From: an uncultured Collinsella sp.
GTDB taxonomy: Bacteria; Actinomycetota; Coriobacteriia; Coriobacteriales; Coriobacteriaceae
Assembly (NCBI GenBank): GCA_900552425.1
Contig: URZR01000073.1
Location: 1-8,102 of the forward strand
DNA: 8,102 nt
Reading direction: 5' to 3'
Position 1 is the stretch's first letter. Each line of letters begins with the position of its first letter. The translations under genes and the position numbers were made by a program. Positions 1 through 6,349 of the stretch are shown in pieces. The notes under the pieces are model-generated. The model did not search any database. It had not been told where the DNA came from and saw only the letters and a list, made by a program, of their open reading frames with translations.

Positions 1-167
1 GAGATGGCGGTGCCGCCCCGCCCGGCCCGGCCGGTGCGGCCGATGCGGTGGACGTAGGTCTCCGGTACGTCGGGCAGGTTGTAGTTGAACACGTGGGAGA
101 GCTCCTCAATGTCCAGGCCCCGGGCGGCGATGTCGGTAGCCACCAGGACCTGCACCGCGCCGCCTTT
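1..167 (-). other. DEAD-box RNA helicase C-terminal domain fragment fused behind PPDK
   Basis: Residues about 626-680 of the reading frame are not PPDK. They carry superfamily 2 motif V (ATDIAARGLDI, residues 635-645), the linker HVFNYNLPDVPETYVHRIG, and motif VI (HRIGRTGRAG, 665-674), the ATP- and RNA-binding hallmarks of the RhlE/CsdA-type DEAD-box RecA2 domain. RecA1 (Q motif, Walker A, DEAD, SAT) is absent. Three of five Arg codons here are CGG, whereas I read no CGG in the PPDK part, which uses CGC and CGT with single CGA and AGG codons. This suggests a different source genome. The fragment runs off the window. Confidence 0.92.
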
Positions 168-2042
168 GAAGTCGGCCAGGGCCTGCTGCTTCACGGCCTC
201 ATCGTCAGACAGGATAAAGCTCTGGATGATGTTCTTGCGATCGCCCAGGAACATGTGCTCGGTGCGGCACAGACCGATGGCCTCGGCGCCAAACTCAAGA
301 GCGAGCTCGGCATCCTCGGGGTTGTCGGCGTTGACGCGCACGTGGTTGGCGTGACCGTCGGTCTCGTCCAAACGGATCTCATCGGCCCAAGACAGGATGG
401 TGTCCAGGTCGCCGGTGAGCTCTGCAGAGACCAGGTCGACCGCGCCGTCAACGACGATACCCTGGGTGCCGTCGATGGAGATGACATCGCCCTCGCGCAG
501 CACGCGGTCGCTGCCCTCGATGCGCACGACCTTCTCTGCCGCGTCAATGTGGAAGCGCTCAACGCCGCAAACGCAGGGCGTACCCATGCCGCGGGCGATA
601 ACGGCGGCATGGCTCGTCTTGCCACCGTGGCTGGTCAGGATGCCCTCGGCGGCGACCATGCCCTTCAGGTCGTCGGGGTTGGTCTCCCAACGAACCAGAA
701 TGACCTTGTGACCCTCGGCGGAACGCGCGACGGCGTCGTCACTCGAGAACACGACCTCACCCACGGCGGCACCGGGGCTGGCGTTAAGGCCGCTGGCCAG
801 GGCCTCGTACTTCTTGGAGGCGTCGAACTGCGGGTGCAGGAGCTGATCGAGCTGCGCGGGATCGATGCGGCTCACGGCCTCCTCGCGGGTGATGAGGCCC
901 TCCTCGACCATTTCGATAGCAATGCGCAGGGCGGCAGTGGCGGTGCGCTTGCCCACGCGGGTCTGGAGCATCCAGAGCTTGCCCTGCTCGATGGTAAACT
1001 CGATATCGCATATATCGCGGTAATGATCCTCGAGCGTCAGGAACACGTGCTCGAGCTCCTCACCAGCGGACTCGAGGCCCGGGGTGGTCTTGAGGTCGGC
1101 GATGGGCTCGGTGTTTCGGATGCCGGCGACGACGTCCTCGCCCTGGGCATTCACCAAAAAGTCGCCATAGAACTCCTTGGTGCCGTCGGCCGGGTTGCGC
1201 GTAAAGGCGACGCCGGTCGCAGAGGTCTCGCCCTTGTTGCCAAAGGCCATGGCCTGGACGTTGACGGCGGTGCCGAGCTCGTCGGAAATGCCGTGCTGCT
1301 TGCGGTAGATGCAGGCGCGCTCGTTCATCCAGCTGCCAAAGACGGCCTGGATGGCAAGGCGCAGCTGGAGCTCCGGATCGTGCGGGAAAACGGGCTTACC
1401 GTCGGCGACCTCGAGCTCGGGATACAGGGTCGCCTCGACGTTCTCGGAGAAGATGCCCTTAAAGGTCTCGACGAGCTCCTGCAGGTCCTCGGCCGAAAGC
1501 TCGGAATCGACACGAACGCCGGCGACCAGGCGGGCCTGGGTCAGGGCGTTCTCGAATAGATCGGCGTCGACGCCCATGACGACGTTGGAGAACATCTGGA
1601 TAAAGCGACGGTAGCTGTCCCAGGCAAAGCGCGGGTTTTGCGTCTGCGCGATAAGGCCCTGGACGGAATCGTCGTTGAGGCCCAGGTTGAGGACCGTGTC
1701 CATCATGCCGGGCATGGAGAACGGAGCGCCCGAGCGAACCGACACGAGCAGCGGATCGAAGGCATCGCCGAGTTTCTTGCCGCAACGGGCCTCGAGGTCC
1801 GCCCCAGCGGCAACGATCTCATCGAGTGCGCCTTCGGGCCACACATTGCCGGCACCGGAGTACTCGACGCAAGTCTGGCAGGTAATGGTAAAGCCACCGG
1901 GAACCGGCAGACCGATGCGGCTCATCTCGGCAAGGTTTGCGCCTTTGCCGCCAAGCACGAAGTTCATGGATTTGTCGCCCTCAGTGACACAGGTGCCCTG
2001 GGCGTCGGTTCCAAAACGGTAAACCCTCTTGCAATCGCTCAC
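1..2042 (-). CDS. ppdK: Pyruvate, phosphate dikinase (PPDK), C-terminally truncated and joined in frame to a DEAD-box helicase fragment; open at the window edge
   Basis: PPDK interconverts ATP + phosphate + pyruvate and AMP + PPi + PEP in the cytoplasm. I translated the minus strand by hand: 680 codons are open to the window edge. The GTG start at 2042-2040 follows a GGAAGGGG Shine-Dalgarno, and the N-terminus matches the family (VYRFG, then GGKGANLAEM at 31-40). Seen: ATP-grasp residues K33 and R103 (SVRSGAPFSMPGMMDT), FTRNP near 280-284, and E346, Q358, R360 in the EFTIEQGK...LQTR stretch. The phospho-His motif GGKTSHAAVIARGMG has H478 as phosphocarrier and T476 as the expected regulatory Thr. 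The PEP barrel begins with GLCRTEHMF (R593). By comparison with the roughly 875-residue Clostridium symbiosum enzyme, about 280 residues including the catalytic Cys are missing: after ALADF (621-625) the frame continues as helicase. As written it could not complete the pyruvate half-reaction. The PPDK identity is certain; the 3' end is suspect. Confidence 0.93.
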   Translation of the reverse strand, partial: MSDCKRVYRFGTDAQGTCVTEGDKSMNFVLGGKGANLAEMSRIGLPVPGGFTITCQTCVEYSGAGNVWPEGALDEIVAAGADLEARCGKKLGDAFDPLLVSVRSGAPFSMPGMMDTVLNLGLNDDSVQGLIAQTQNPRFAWDSYRRFIQMFSNVVMGVDADLFENALTQARLVAGVRVDSELSAEDLQELVETFKGIFSENVEATLYPELEVADGKPVFPHDPELQLRLAIQAVFGSWMNERACIYRKQHGISDELGTAVNVQAMAFGNKGETSATGVAFTRNPADGTKEFYGDFLVNAQGEDVVAGIRNTEPIADLKTTPGLESAGEELEHVFLTLEDHYRDICDIEFTIEQGKLWMLQTRVGKRTATAALRIAIEMVEEGLITREEAVSRIDPAQLDQLLHPQFDASKKYEALASGLNASPGAAVGEVVFSSDDAVARSAEGHKVILVRWETNPDDLKGMVAAEGILTSHGGKTSHAAVIARGMGTPCVCGVERFHIDAAEKVVRIEGSDRVLREGDVISIDGTQGIVVDGAVDLVSAELTGDLDTILSWADEIRLDETDGHANHVRVNADNPEDAELALEFGAEAIGLCRTEHMFLGDRKNIIQSFILSDDEAVKQQALADFKGGAVQVLVATDIAARGLDIEELSHVFNYNLPDVPETYVHRIGRTGRAGRGGTAI

Positions 2043-2056
2043 GATACTTCCCCTTC

Positions 2057-2074
2057 CATGCGCTTACGCGCACG
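2057..2074 (-). promoter_or_regulatory. Inverted repeat TGCGCGTAAGCGCA just upstream of the ppdK ribosome binding site
   Basis: On the minus strand the 14-nt element (core 2059-2072) has TGCGC/GCGCA arms and ends 16 nt before the GTG start. It is followed directly by the Shine-Dalgarno region GGAAGGGG. The same element with one base changed sits 13 nt before the ppsR start. It has no U-run, so it is not a terminator. It could be an RNA hairpin affecting translation or mRNA stability, or a DNA operator; the role is inference. Confidence 0.4.
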
Positions 2075-2092
2075 ACCGTGGTAACGAATCGA

Positions 2093-2134
2093 CCCGCCGG
2101 ATGCGGGCCGTGAGGGAACTATACGGCGGGTTTT
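2093..2134 (+). terminator. Inverted repeat CCCGCCG...CGGCGGG followed by TTTT (possible plus-strand terminator)
   Basis: Arms at 2093-2099 and 2124-2130 are 7-bp perfect complements. A nested CCCGC/GCGGG pair lies at 2093-2097 and 2103-2107. On the plus strand the outer stem is followed by TTTT at 2131-2134. No plus-strand gene precedes it, so if it works it would stop antisense transcription coming out of ppdK. On the minus strand the outer stem spans the candidate ppdK -10. The loop is long (24 nt) and the U-run short, so this is weak. Confidence 0.2.
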
Positions 2135-2147
2135 GGACAGGCTTGAG
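2118..2147 (-). promoter_or_regulatory. Candidate ppdK promoter (-10 TATAGT)
   Basis: The minus strand has TATAGT (2123-2118), a 5/6 match to the sigma-A -10, which would place the transcript start near 2111 with a leader of about 70 nt before the GTG at 2042. No good -35 lies 16-18 bp upstream (TCAAGC/CTCAAG region). That fits an activator-dependent promoter, and the GGTAAACG repeats lie just upstream. A second, weaker candidate is TGGTATCTT (2226-2218, extended -10 type). Neither is proven. Confidence 0.35.
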
Positions 2148-2164
2148 CAGAGGGTGCGCGGTTT

Positions 2165-2204
2165 GGTAAACGTGCTAAAACCGGCGGTAAACGGTAGGTA
2201 AAGG
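2165..2204 (-). promoter_or_regulatory. Cluster of GGTAAACG-type direct repeats (possible activator site for ppdK)
   Basis: Read on the plus strand, GGTAAACG occurs at 2165-2172 and 2186-2193 and GGTAAAGG at 2197-2204, with a degenerate GCTAAAAC at 2174-2181. Start-to-start spacings of 21 and 11 bp are close to two and one helical turns. The block lies about 50-90 bp upstream of the start site inferred from the TATAGT -10, a usual place for an activator. The last copy overlaps a small palindrome (AAGGTGGCTACCTT, 2201-2214). The binding protein is unknown. Confidence 0.35.
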
Positions 2205-2312
2205 TGGCTACCTTATGAAGATACCACTACAAGGAAAGTGCAGGTCGGATGCGATGTATTTGCTAAATCGCTTTACCATTTATCAGCATTATTTCCAAGT
2301 ATTCTCTTTGGT

Positions 2313-2371
2313 TAGCTAAAAGAGCCCCGTCCCAAATTAGCTACCCAAACAACCTTGTCCCAAGTGAGCTA
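2313..2371. repeat. Two-copy imperfect tandem repeat of 27-28 bp at the 3' end of the ppsR gene
   Basis: On the minus strand two units begin GTAGCT and share TTGGGAC in the middle: GTAGCTCACTTGGGAC... (from about 2371) and GTAGCTAATTTGGGAC... (from about 2343). I count about 20 of 27 matching positions. A third AGCT border lies at 2314-2317. Border spacings are 28 and 25 bp. The TAG stop of ppsR is formed by the first unit's GTAGCT. TAGCTAA/TTAGCTA (2313-2319 and 2337-2343) also form an inverted repeat around the second unit. The unit looks like a short intergenic repeat family, which this window alone cannot confirm. Confidence 0.45.
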
Positions 2372-3244
2372 CTTTTGTTGAGCGCGGCAGGCGGCACGGC
2401 GGGCTCTGGCTTCCTGGATCTCCTCGAGGTGGGCAATGATCTCGGCAGCGCTTTCCTCGATGGCTTTGCCGTCGGTACGCACAACAAAGCAGCCTAAGCG
2501 CTTCATGAGGGCACGAGCTTCCTCAAGCTCGCTGCGCACGCTCTCAGGCTCGGCATAGGAGCCGGCAACGGCACGGGCGTAGTCATCGCCCAAGCGGCTA
2601 TCGCGAATCTCAGAAATAACGTCGACGGTCGAAATCAGGCCGAACAGGTGCATCGGGTCAACCTCGTAAATCGACTTGGGCGGCTCCATGCCATGCGCCA
2701 GTGGGACATTGGCGACCTTGTAGCCCTGATAGGCTAAATACATCGACAGCGGCGTCTTGGATGTACGCGAGACACCCAGCAGCACGATATCGGCACCCGA
2801 CAGATCGTCGCAACCACGACCGTCATCGTGCTCAACGAAATACTCCATGGCCTCGATACGATGGAAATAGCGGTCATCGGTCTTGTGAATCACGCCCGCA
2901 ACGCACTTGGGCGGCACACCGATGAGCGACGACAGCACGGCAAGCGTCGGGCCGATCAGGTCGACCGAACGGATATGCAGCATACCCAGGTAATCGAGCA
3001 CGCGGGCGCGAAGCGCCGGATCGACAATGGTATGGAACACGGCGACATCGCGATGGTCGGCATCGACGCGCGGCCCCACAAATGACTTGACCTGCTCCAC
3101 GGAGGTCACCTTGGGCAGGCGCAAAACGCGAAAAGCCCCTTCATCAAATTGCCCGGACGCCGCAAGCACCACCTCACAAGCGGTATCGCCGAGCGAGTCG
3201 GAGATAACGATAACGGTGGGACGAGCGGTGACCGGGCAATCCAT
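2369..3244 (-). CDS. ppsR: Pyruvate, phosphate dikinase regulatory protein (bifunctional Ser/Thr kinase and phosphorylase, PpsR/DUF299 family)
   Basis: PDRP-type proteins inactivate PPDK by ADP-dependent phosphorylation of a Thr two residues before the catalytic His, and reactivate it by Pi-dependent dephosphorylation yielding PPi. The 291-residue product has the usual family length of about 270-290. Seen: N-terminal VIVISDSLGDTA, IHKTDDRYFHRIEAMEYFVEHDDG (119-142), and the P-loop GVSRTSKTPLS at 157-167, the family signature; then YLAYQGYKVANVPLAHG and a charged C-terminal helix. The ATG at 3244-3242 follows AAGGAG at good spacing. It lies 34 bp after glyS and 325 bp before ppdK, whose GGKTSHAA motif carries the predicted target Thr476. 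With PPDK adjacent, PPDK rather than PEP synthetase is the likely client. The stop codon lies in a short tandem repeat. The symbol ppsR is the family name; yqfL is used in Bacillus. Confidence 0.95.
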   Translation of the reverse strand: MDCPVTARPTVIVISDSLGDTACEVVLAASGQFDEGAFRVLRLPKVTSVEQVKSFVGPRVDADHRDVAVFHTIVDPALRARVLDYLGMLHIRSVDLIGPTLAVLSSLIGVPPKCVAGVIHKTDDRYFHRIEAMEYFVEHDDGRGCDDLSGADIVLLGVSRTSKTPLSMYLAYQGYKVANVPLAHGMEPPKSIYEVDPMHLFGLISTVDVISEIRDSRLGDDYARAVAGSYAEPESVRSELEEARALMKRLGCFVVRTDGKAIEESAAEIIAHLEEIQEARARRAACRAQQK

Positions 3245-3257
3245 GCGGGGCTCCTTT

Positions 3258-3271
3258 TGCGCTTATGCGCA
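3258..3271 (-). promoter_or_regulatory. Inverted repeat TGCGCATAAGCGCA just upstream of the ppsR ribosome binding site
   Basis: It lies in the 34-bp gap between glyS and ppsR, 13 nt before the ATG and touching the AAAGGAG Shine-Dalgarno. It has 5-bp arms (TGCGC/GCGCA) around a 4-nt loop and differs by one base from the element in front of ppdK. It lacks a U-run, so it is not an intrinsic terminator. Confidence 0.4.
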
Positions 3272-3278
3272 GGCTGGC

Positions 3279-5375
3279 TTACTTTTTGCGGGCAAGCTCA
3301 CCGATGTTGGCAATGCCGGAGAAAACGGCCTCGAAGCGGTTGAGCAGCTTAAGGCGATTATCGCGAAGCTGCTCGTCCTTGTCCATGACCATGACCTCAT
3401 CGAAGAAACGGTCGATGGGCGCGCGCAGGGCGGCGAGGGCGGCAAATGCGGCCGGGTAGTCCTCGGCAGCAAGGGCGGCATCGACGGCGGTCTGAGCAGC
3501 CTCGGAGGCGTCGGCGAGCGCAAGCTCGACCTCGCCCATCAGGCTGCGGTCATACTCCGCACCCAGCTCGGGCTTGGAGATATGCGCGGCGCGGGCATAG
3601 GCGGTCGCCAGGTTGTCGAACGTCTCAGCGTCGTTCTTGCGGGCCTCGTCGAGGGCGGCGCAGCGGGCGAAGAAGACGGACGGGGCGATGATATGCACCG
3701 CGGAGACGGCGGCGACGGTATCGGCCGGAATCTTTTCGTCGCGGGCCATGCTCACCAGGCGGCCATGGAAGAAGTCACGAACCTGCTGGGCGACCTCGGC
3801 GGCGTCGAACTCAATGCCCTGCTCGCTGTAGAGCTCGAGTGCAAAGTCGATGAGCGACGTGGGGTCGATCGGCAGACGATCGCGCAGGATGTTGATGATG
3901 CCGATGGCGGCGCGACGCAGCGCGTACGGGTCGGAAGAGCCGGTCGGGGGCTCGCCGATGGCAAAGATACCGGCGATGGTATCGAGCTTGTCGGCGCAGG
4001 CCACGATGCAGCCAGCTGTGCCCTCGGGCAGCTCGTCGCCGGCAAAGCGGGGACGATAGTGATCGCGAATGGCGTGGGCGACCTCGTCGTTCTCCCCCAT
4101 CGCGGAGGCATAATAACCGCCCATCACGCCCTGCTGGCTCGTGAACTCGACGACGGCGTTGGACACCAGGTCGGCCTTGCACAGATGTGCGGCGCGGCCG
4201 GCATCAGCGGCCAGATGGGCACCCAGGTGAGCCTCGCGGGCAATAGCGAGCGCGAGCTGCTCAATACGCTCGGACTTGGCAAGCACGCTGCCGAGCTTCT
4301 CCTGGAAGGCGACCTTGGCCAGGCGCTCACGGAACTCGTCGAGGGAGATCTTCAGATCCTCCTCGTAGAAGAACTTGGCGTCGTCCAGACGGGCGCGCAC
4401 GACGCGCTCGTTGCCGTCAATCACGCGCTCGGCATTCTCGGGCTTGCTGTTGGAGACGACCACGAACTCACGCGTCAGCTTGCCCTCGCCGTCATAAATC
4501 GGGAAGTAGCGCTGGTTGGTGAGCATAGACTCGCAGATGATCTCGTGCGGGACCTTGAGGAACTCCTCATCGAAGGTACCGACGAGCACCGTCGGCCACT
4601 CGCAGAGGTTGATGACCTCCTCGAAGACCTTCTTGGGCGTATCGACGTGGCAGCCAGGACGGGCGGCCTCGACCTCGGCGATACCGGCAAGGATGGCCTC
4701 ACGACGGCGCTCGGCAGAAAGCACGCCGGCGTCCTCGAGCACCTGCTCGTAAACAGCGGGGCTGGCGACCACATGGTCACCGGGGCCCAGGACGCGATGG
4801 CCGCGCGTGGTGTTGCCACTCGTCACGTCGGCAAACGACACGGGCACGACGTCCTCGCCCAAAAGGCAGCAGATCCAGCGGACCGGACGCACGAACGTGG
4901 CGTGCTCGTGGCCCCAGCGCTGGCTGCGGTAGTTGGGCCACTGCAGGCCGGCGATGGTCTTCTCGCACAGGGCCGTCAGGATCGGGGTGGCCGGAGCGGA
5001 AGGAATGTTCTTCTCGGCAAAGACGTACTCTCGGCCGTCGGTGTCCTCGCGACGAACCAGATTCTCGGCAGCCACACCGCACTTGCGGGCGAAGCCCTGG
5101 GCGGCCTTGGTGGCGTTACCGTCAGCGTCGAAGGCGATGTTGGCCGCGGGGCCGCGCTTGACCTCGTGGACCTCATCAGTCGCGGTGGCGACGTCGGCAA
5201 CGAGCGCAGCCAGGCGACGCGGGCTCGAGATCATACGGACCTCGCCGTGGGCCAGACCGGCCTCGTCGAGACCCTTGGCGATCATGGTGCCAAGCTGCTT
5301 GACGGCATTGTTCAACGGTGCGGAGGGCATTTCCTCCGTACCAATCTCAAACAGGAAATCCTTAGCGTCTGCCAT
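3279..5375 (-). CDS. glyS: Glycyl-tRNA synthetase beta subunit
   Basis: This is the beta chain of the alpha2-beta2 bacterial glycyl-tRNA synthetase. It recognises tRNA-Gly and works with the alpha chain, which carries the catalytic site. The 698 residues match the family length of about 690. Seen in order: N-terminal FLFEIGTEEMPSAPL, SPRRLAALVADV, KRGPAANIAFD, HATFVRPVRWICCLLG (about 160-175), GHRVLGPGDHV, VLVGTFDEEFLKVPHEII (about 264-281), the HD-like region KADLVSNAVVEFTSQQGVMG, DKLDTIAGIF, SSDPYALRRAAIGI, and a C-terminal helical anticodon-binding domain with VMVMDKDEQLRDNRLKLLNRF. The ATG at 5375-5373 lies 3 bp after the glyQ stop. Its Shine-Dalgarno (GAGGTGG) falls inside the glyQ 3' end, so the two chains are probably translationally coupled, giving equal amounts. 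No frameshift or missing domain was seen. Confidence 0.98.
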   Translation of the reverse strand: MADAKDFLFEIGTEEMPSAPLNNAVKQLGTMIAKGLDEAGLAHGEVRMISSPRRLAALVADVATATDEVHEVKRGPAANIAFDADGNATKAAQGFARKCGVAAENLVRREDTDGREYVFAEKNIPSAPATPILTALCEKTIAGLQWPNYRSQRWGHEHATFVRPVRWICCLLGEDVVPVSFADVTSGNTTRGHRVLGPGDHVVASPAVYEQVLEDAGVLSAERRREAILAGIAEVEAARPGCHVDTPKKVFEEVINLCEWPTVLVGTFDEEFLKVPHEIICESMLTNQRYFPIYDGEGKLTREFVVVSNSKPENAERVIDGNERVVRARLDDAKFFYEEDLKISLDEFRERLAKVAFQEKLGSVLAKSERIEQLALAIAREAHLGAHLAADAGRAAHLCKADLVSNAVVEFTSQQGVMGGYYASAMGENDEVAHAIRDHYRPRFAGDELPEGTAGCIVACADKLDTIAGIFAIGEPPTGSSDPYALRRAAIGIINILRDRLPIDPTSLIDFALELYSEQGIEFDAAEVAQQVRDFFHGRLVSMARDEKIPADTVAAVSAVHIIAPSVFFARCAALDEARKNDAETFDNLATAYARAAHISKPELGAEYDRSLMGEVELALADASEAAQTAVDAALAAEDYPAAFAALAALRAPIDRFFDEVMVMDKDEQLRDNRLKLLNRFEAVFSGIANIGELARKK

Positions 5376-5378
5376 GGC

Positions 5379-6290
5379 TTACGCCACCTCGCCTTCCTGG
5401 TCGGCATTCTCGTTGACTCCGGCGACCTCGGCCATATAGGCCTCGCAGCACGCCTTGGCGACGGCGCGGACGCGCAGGATGTAGTTGGCGCGCTCGACTG
5501 CGGACAGCGCACCGCGGGCATCAAGCAGGTTGAAGGCATGGCTGCACTTCATGACGCAGTCGTACGCCGGCAGCGGTAGCTTGCGCTCCAGGCAGGAGTG
5601 GCACTCGGCCTCATAGTCGTCGAACTTCTGACGCATCATCTCGACGTTGGCGACCTCAAAGTTGTAGGCACTGAACTCGCGCTCGTTCTCCAGGAACACG
5701 TCGCCGTAGGTCATGGGCATGCCGTCGGGCAGGTAGCTCCACACCAGGTCGTAGACCGAGTTGACGCCCTGGGCGTACATGGCGATACGCTCCAGGCCAT
5801 AGGTGATCTCGACGGGCACGGGGTCGACCTCGATGCCGCCCACCTGCTGGAAGTACGTAAACTGCGTGACCTCCATGCCGTTGAGCCAGACCTCCCAACC
5901 AAGGCCCCAGGCACCGAGCGTCGGGCTCTCCCAGTCGTCCTCGACAAAGCGGACGTCATGGTCGTTGGGGTCCAGGCCAATGGCGGCCAGCGAACCCAGG
6001 TAGAGCTCCTGGGCGTTGACCGGCGAGGGCTTGATGAGCACCTGGAACTGATAGTAGTGCTGCATGCGGTTGGGGTTCTCGCCGTAGCGGCCGTCGGCGG
6101 GACGGCGGCAGGGCTGCGCATAGCAGGTGCGCCACTCGGCGGGACCGAGCGAGCGCAGCGTGGTCGCGGTATGGAAGGTACCGGCACCGACCTCGGAGTC
6201 ATAGGGCTGCATAATGACGCAGCCCTGCTCGCCCCAGTACTGCTGGAGGCGCAGGATGATGTCTTGGAAGGAAAGCGATGAAGCGTTCAT
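5379..6290 (-). CDS. glyQ: Glycyl-tRNA synthetase alpha subunit
   Basis: This is the catalytic class II alpha subunit, which activates glycine with ATP and charges tRNA-Gly together with GlyS. At 303 residues it has the expected length. Seen: LSFQDIILRLQQYWGEQGC at the N-terminus, QPYDSEVGAGTFHTATTLRSLG, the motif 2 region with QPCRRPADGRYGENPNR, HYYQFQVLIKPSP, RFVEDDWESPTLGAWGLG, WLNGMEVTQFTYFQQVGG and the motif 3-like ITYGLERIAMY. The C-terminus has a short acidic tail (NENADQEGEVA). The ATG at 6290-6288 is preceded by GAGGGG about 10 nt upstream. It lies 59 bp after lepB and 3 bp before glyS. Many Actinobacteria instead use the single-chain alpha2 enzyme, so this two-subunit form helps narrow the host. 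Confidence 0.98.
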   Translation of the reverse strand: MNASSLSFQDIILRLQQYWGEQGCVIMQPYDSEVGAGTFHTATTLRSLGPAEWRTCYAQPCRRPADGRYGENPNRMQHYYQFQVLIKPSPVNAQELYLGSLAAIGLDPNDHDVRFVEDDWESPTLGAWGLGWEVWLNGMEVTQFTYFQQVGGIEVDPVPVEITYGLERIAMYAQGVNSVYDLVWSYLPDGMPMTYGDVFLENEREFSAYNFEVANVEMMRQKFDDYEAECHSCLERKLPLPAYDCVMKCSHAFNLLDARGALSAVERANYILRVRAVAKACCEAYMAEVAGVNENADQEGEVA

Positions 6291-6349
6291 GCCTCTAATA
6301 TCCCCTCGTCGAAACGATTACACGGTTAGGTACTGTACTATAGCGGTTT
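6291..6349 (-). promoter_or_regulatory. Candidate glyQS promoter and leader in the lepB-glyQ gap
   Basis: The 59-bp gap contains TATAGT (6342-6337) on the minus strand, a plausible -10. It is overlapped by the near-palindrome GTACTGTAC (6330-6338, plus-strand reading). No convincing -35 lies at 16-18 bp, which falls in the end of lepB. Further down, TCGT-TTCG-ACGA (6306-6317) can form a 4-bp hairpin touching the GAGGGG Shine-Dalgarno of glyQ. The gap is too short for a T-box leader. A promoter here is possible but read-through from lepB may suffice. Confidence 0.3.

Larger units (their letters stand above)
2043..2368. other. Intergenic region between ppsR and ppdK
   Basis: This is the only gene-free stretch over 300 bp. 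It is visibly richer in A+T than the flanking genes, mostly in 2215-2345. Its contents, given separately, are the tandem repeat next to ppsR, the GGTAAACG cluster, the candidate -10, the CCCGCCG inverted repeat and the hairpin before the ppdK Shine-Dalgarno. I saw no convincing small gene (the best minus-strand ATG frame is eight codons), no tRNA and no canonical terminator after ppsR. The length and motif density suggest ppdK has its own regulated promoter. Confidence 0.6.

Noticed and set aside
48..1559. 503-residue plus-strand open frame antisense to ppdK
   Set aside because: It is low-complexity in Gly, Ala, Val, Leu and Asp with no recognisable motif, and it lies opposite a clear PPDK reading. 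Long antisense frames are expected from high-GC codon use.
2304..2324. Intrinsic terminator after ppsR (CTCTTT/AAAGAG hairpin)
   Set aside because: The stem is short and AT-rich and no U-run follows it on the minus strand.
3027..5579. 850-residue plus-strand open frame opposite glyS and parts of ppsR and glyQ
   Set aside because: It mirrors codon bias across three confidently identified minus-strand genes, has no family motif and crosses gene borders.
5598..6281. 227-residue plus-strand open frame opposite glyQ
   Set aside because: It is an antisense shadow of the highly conserved glyQ, with no motif or ribosome binding site of note.
6291..6349. T-box or other tRNA-sensing leader before glyQ
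   Set aside because: The gap is only 59 bp. A T-box needs a much longer leader with specifier and antiterminator, and no AGGGTGG-type T-box core is seen.
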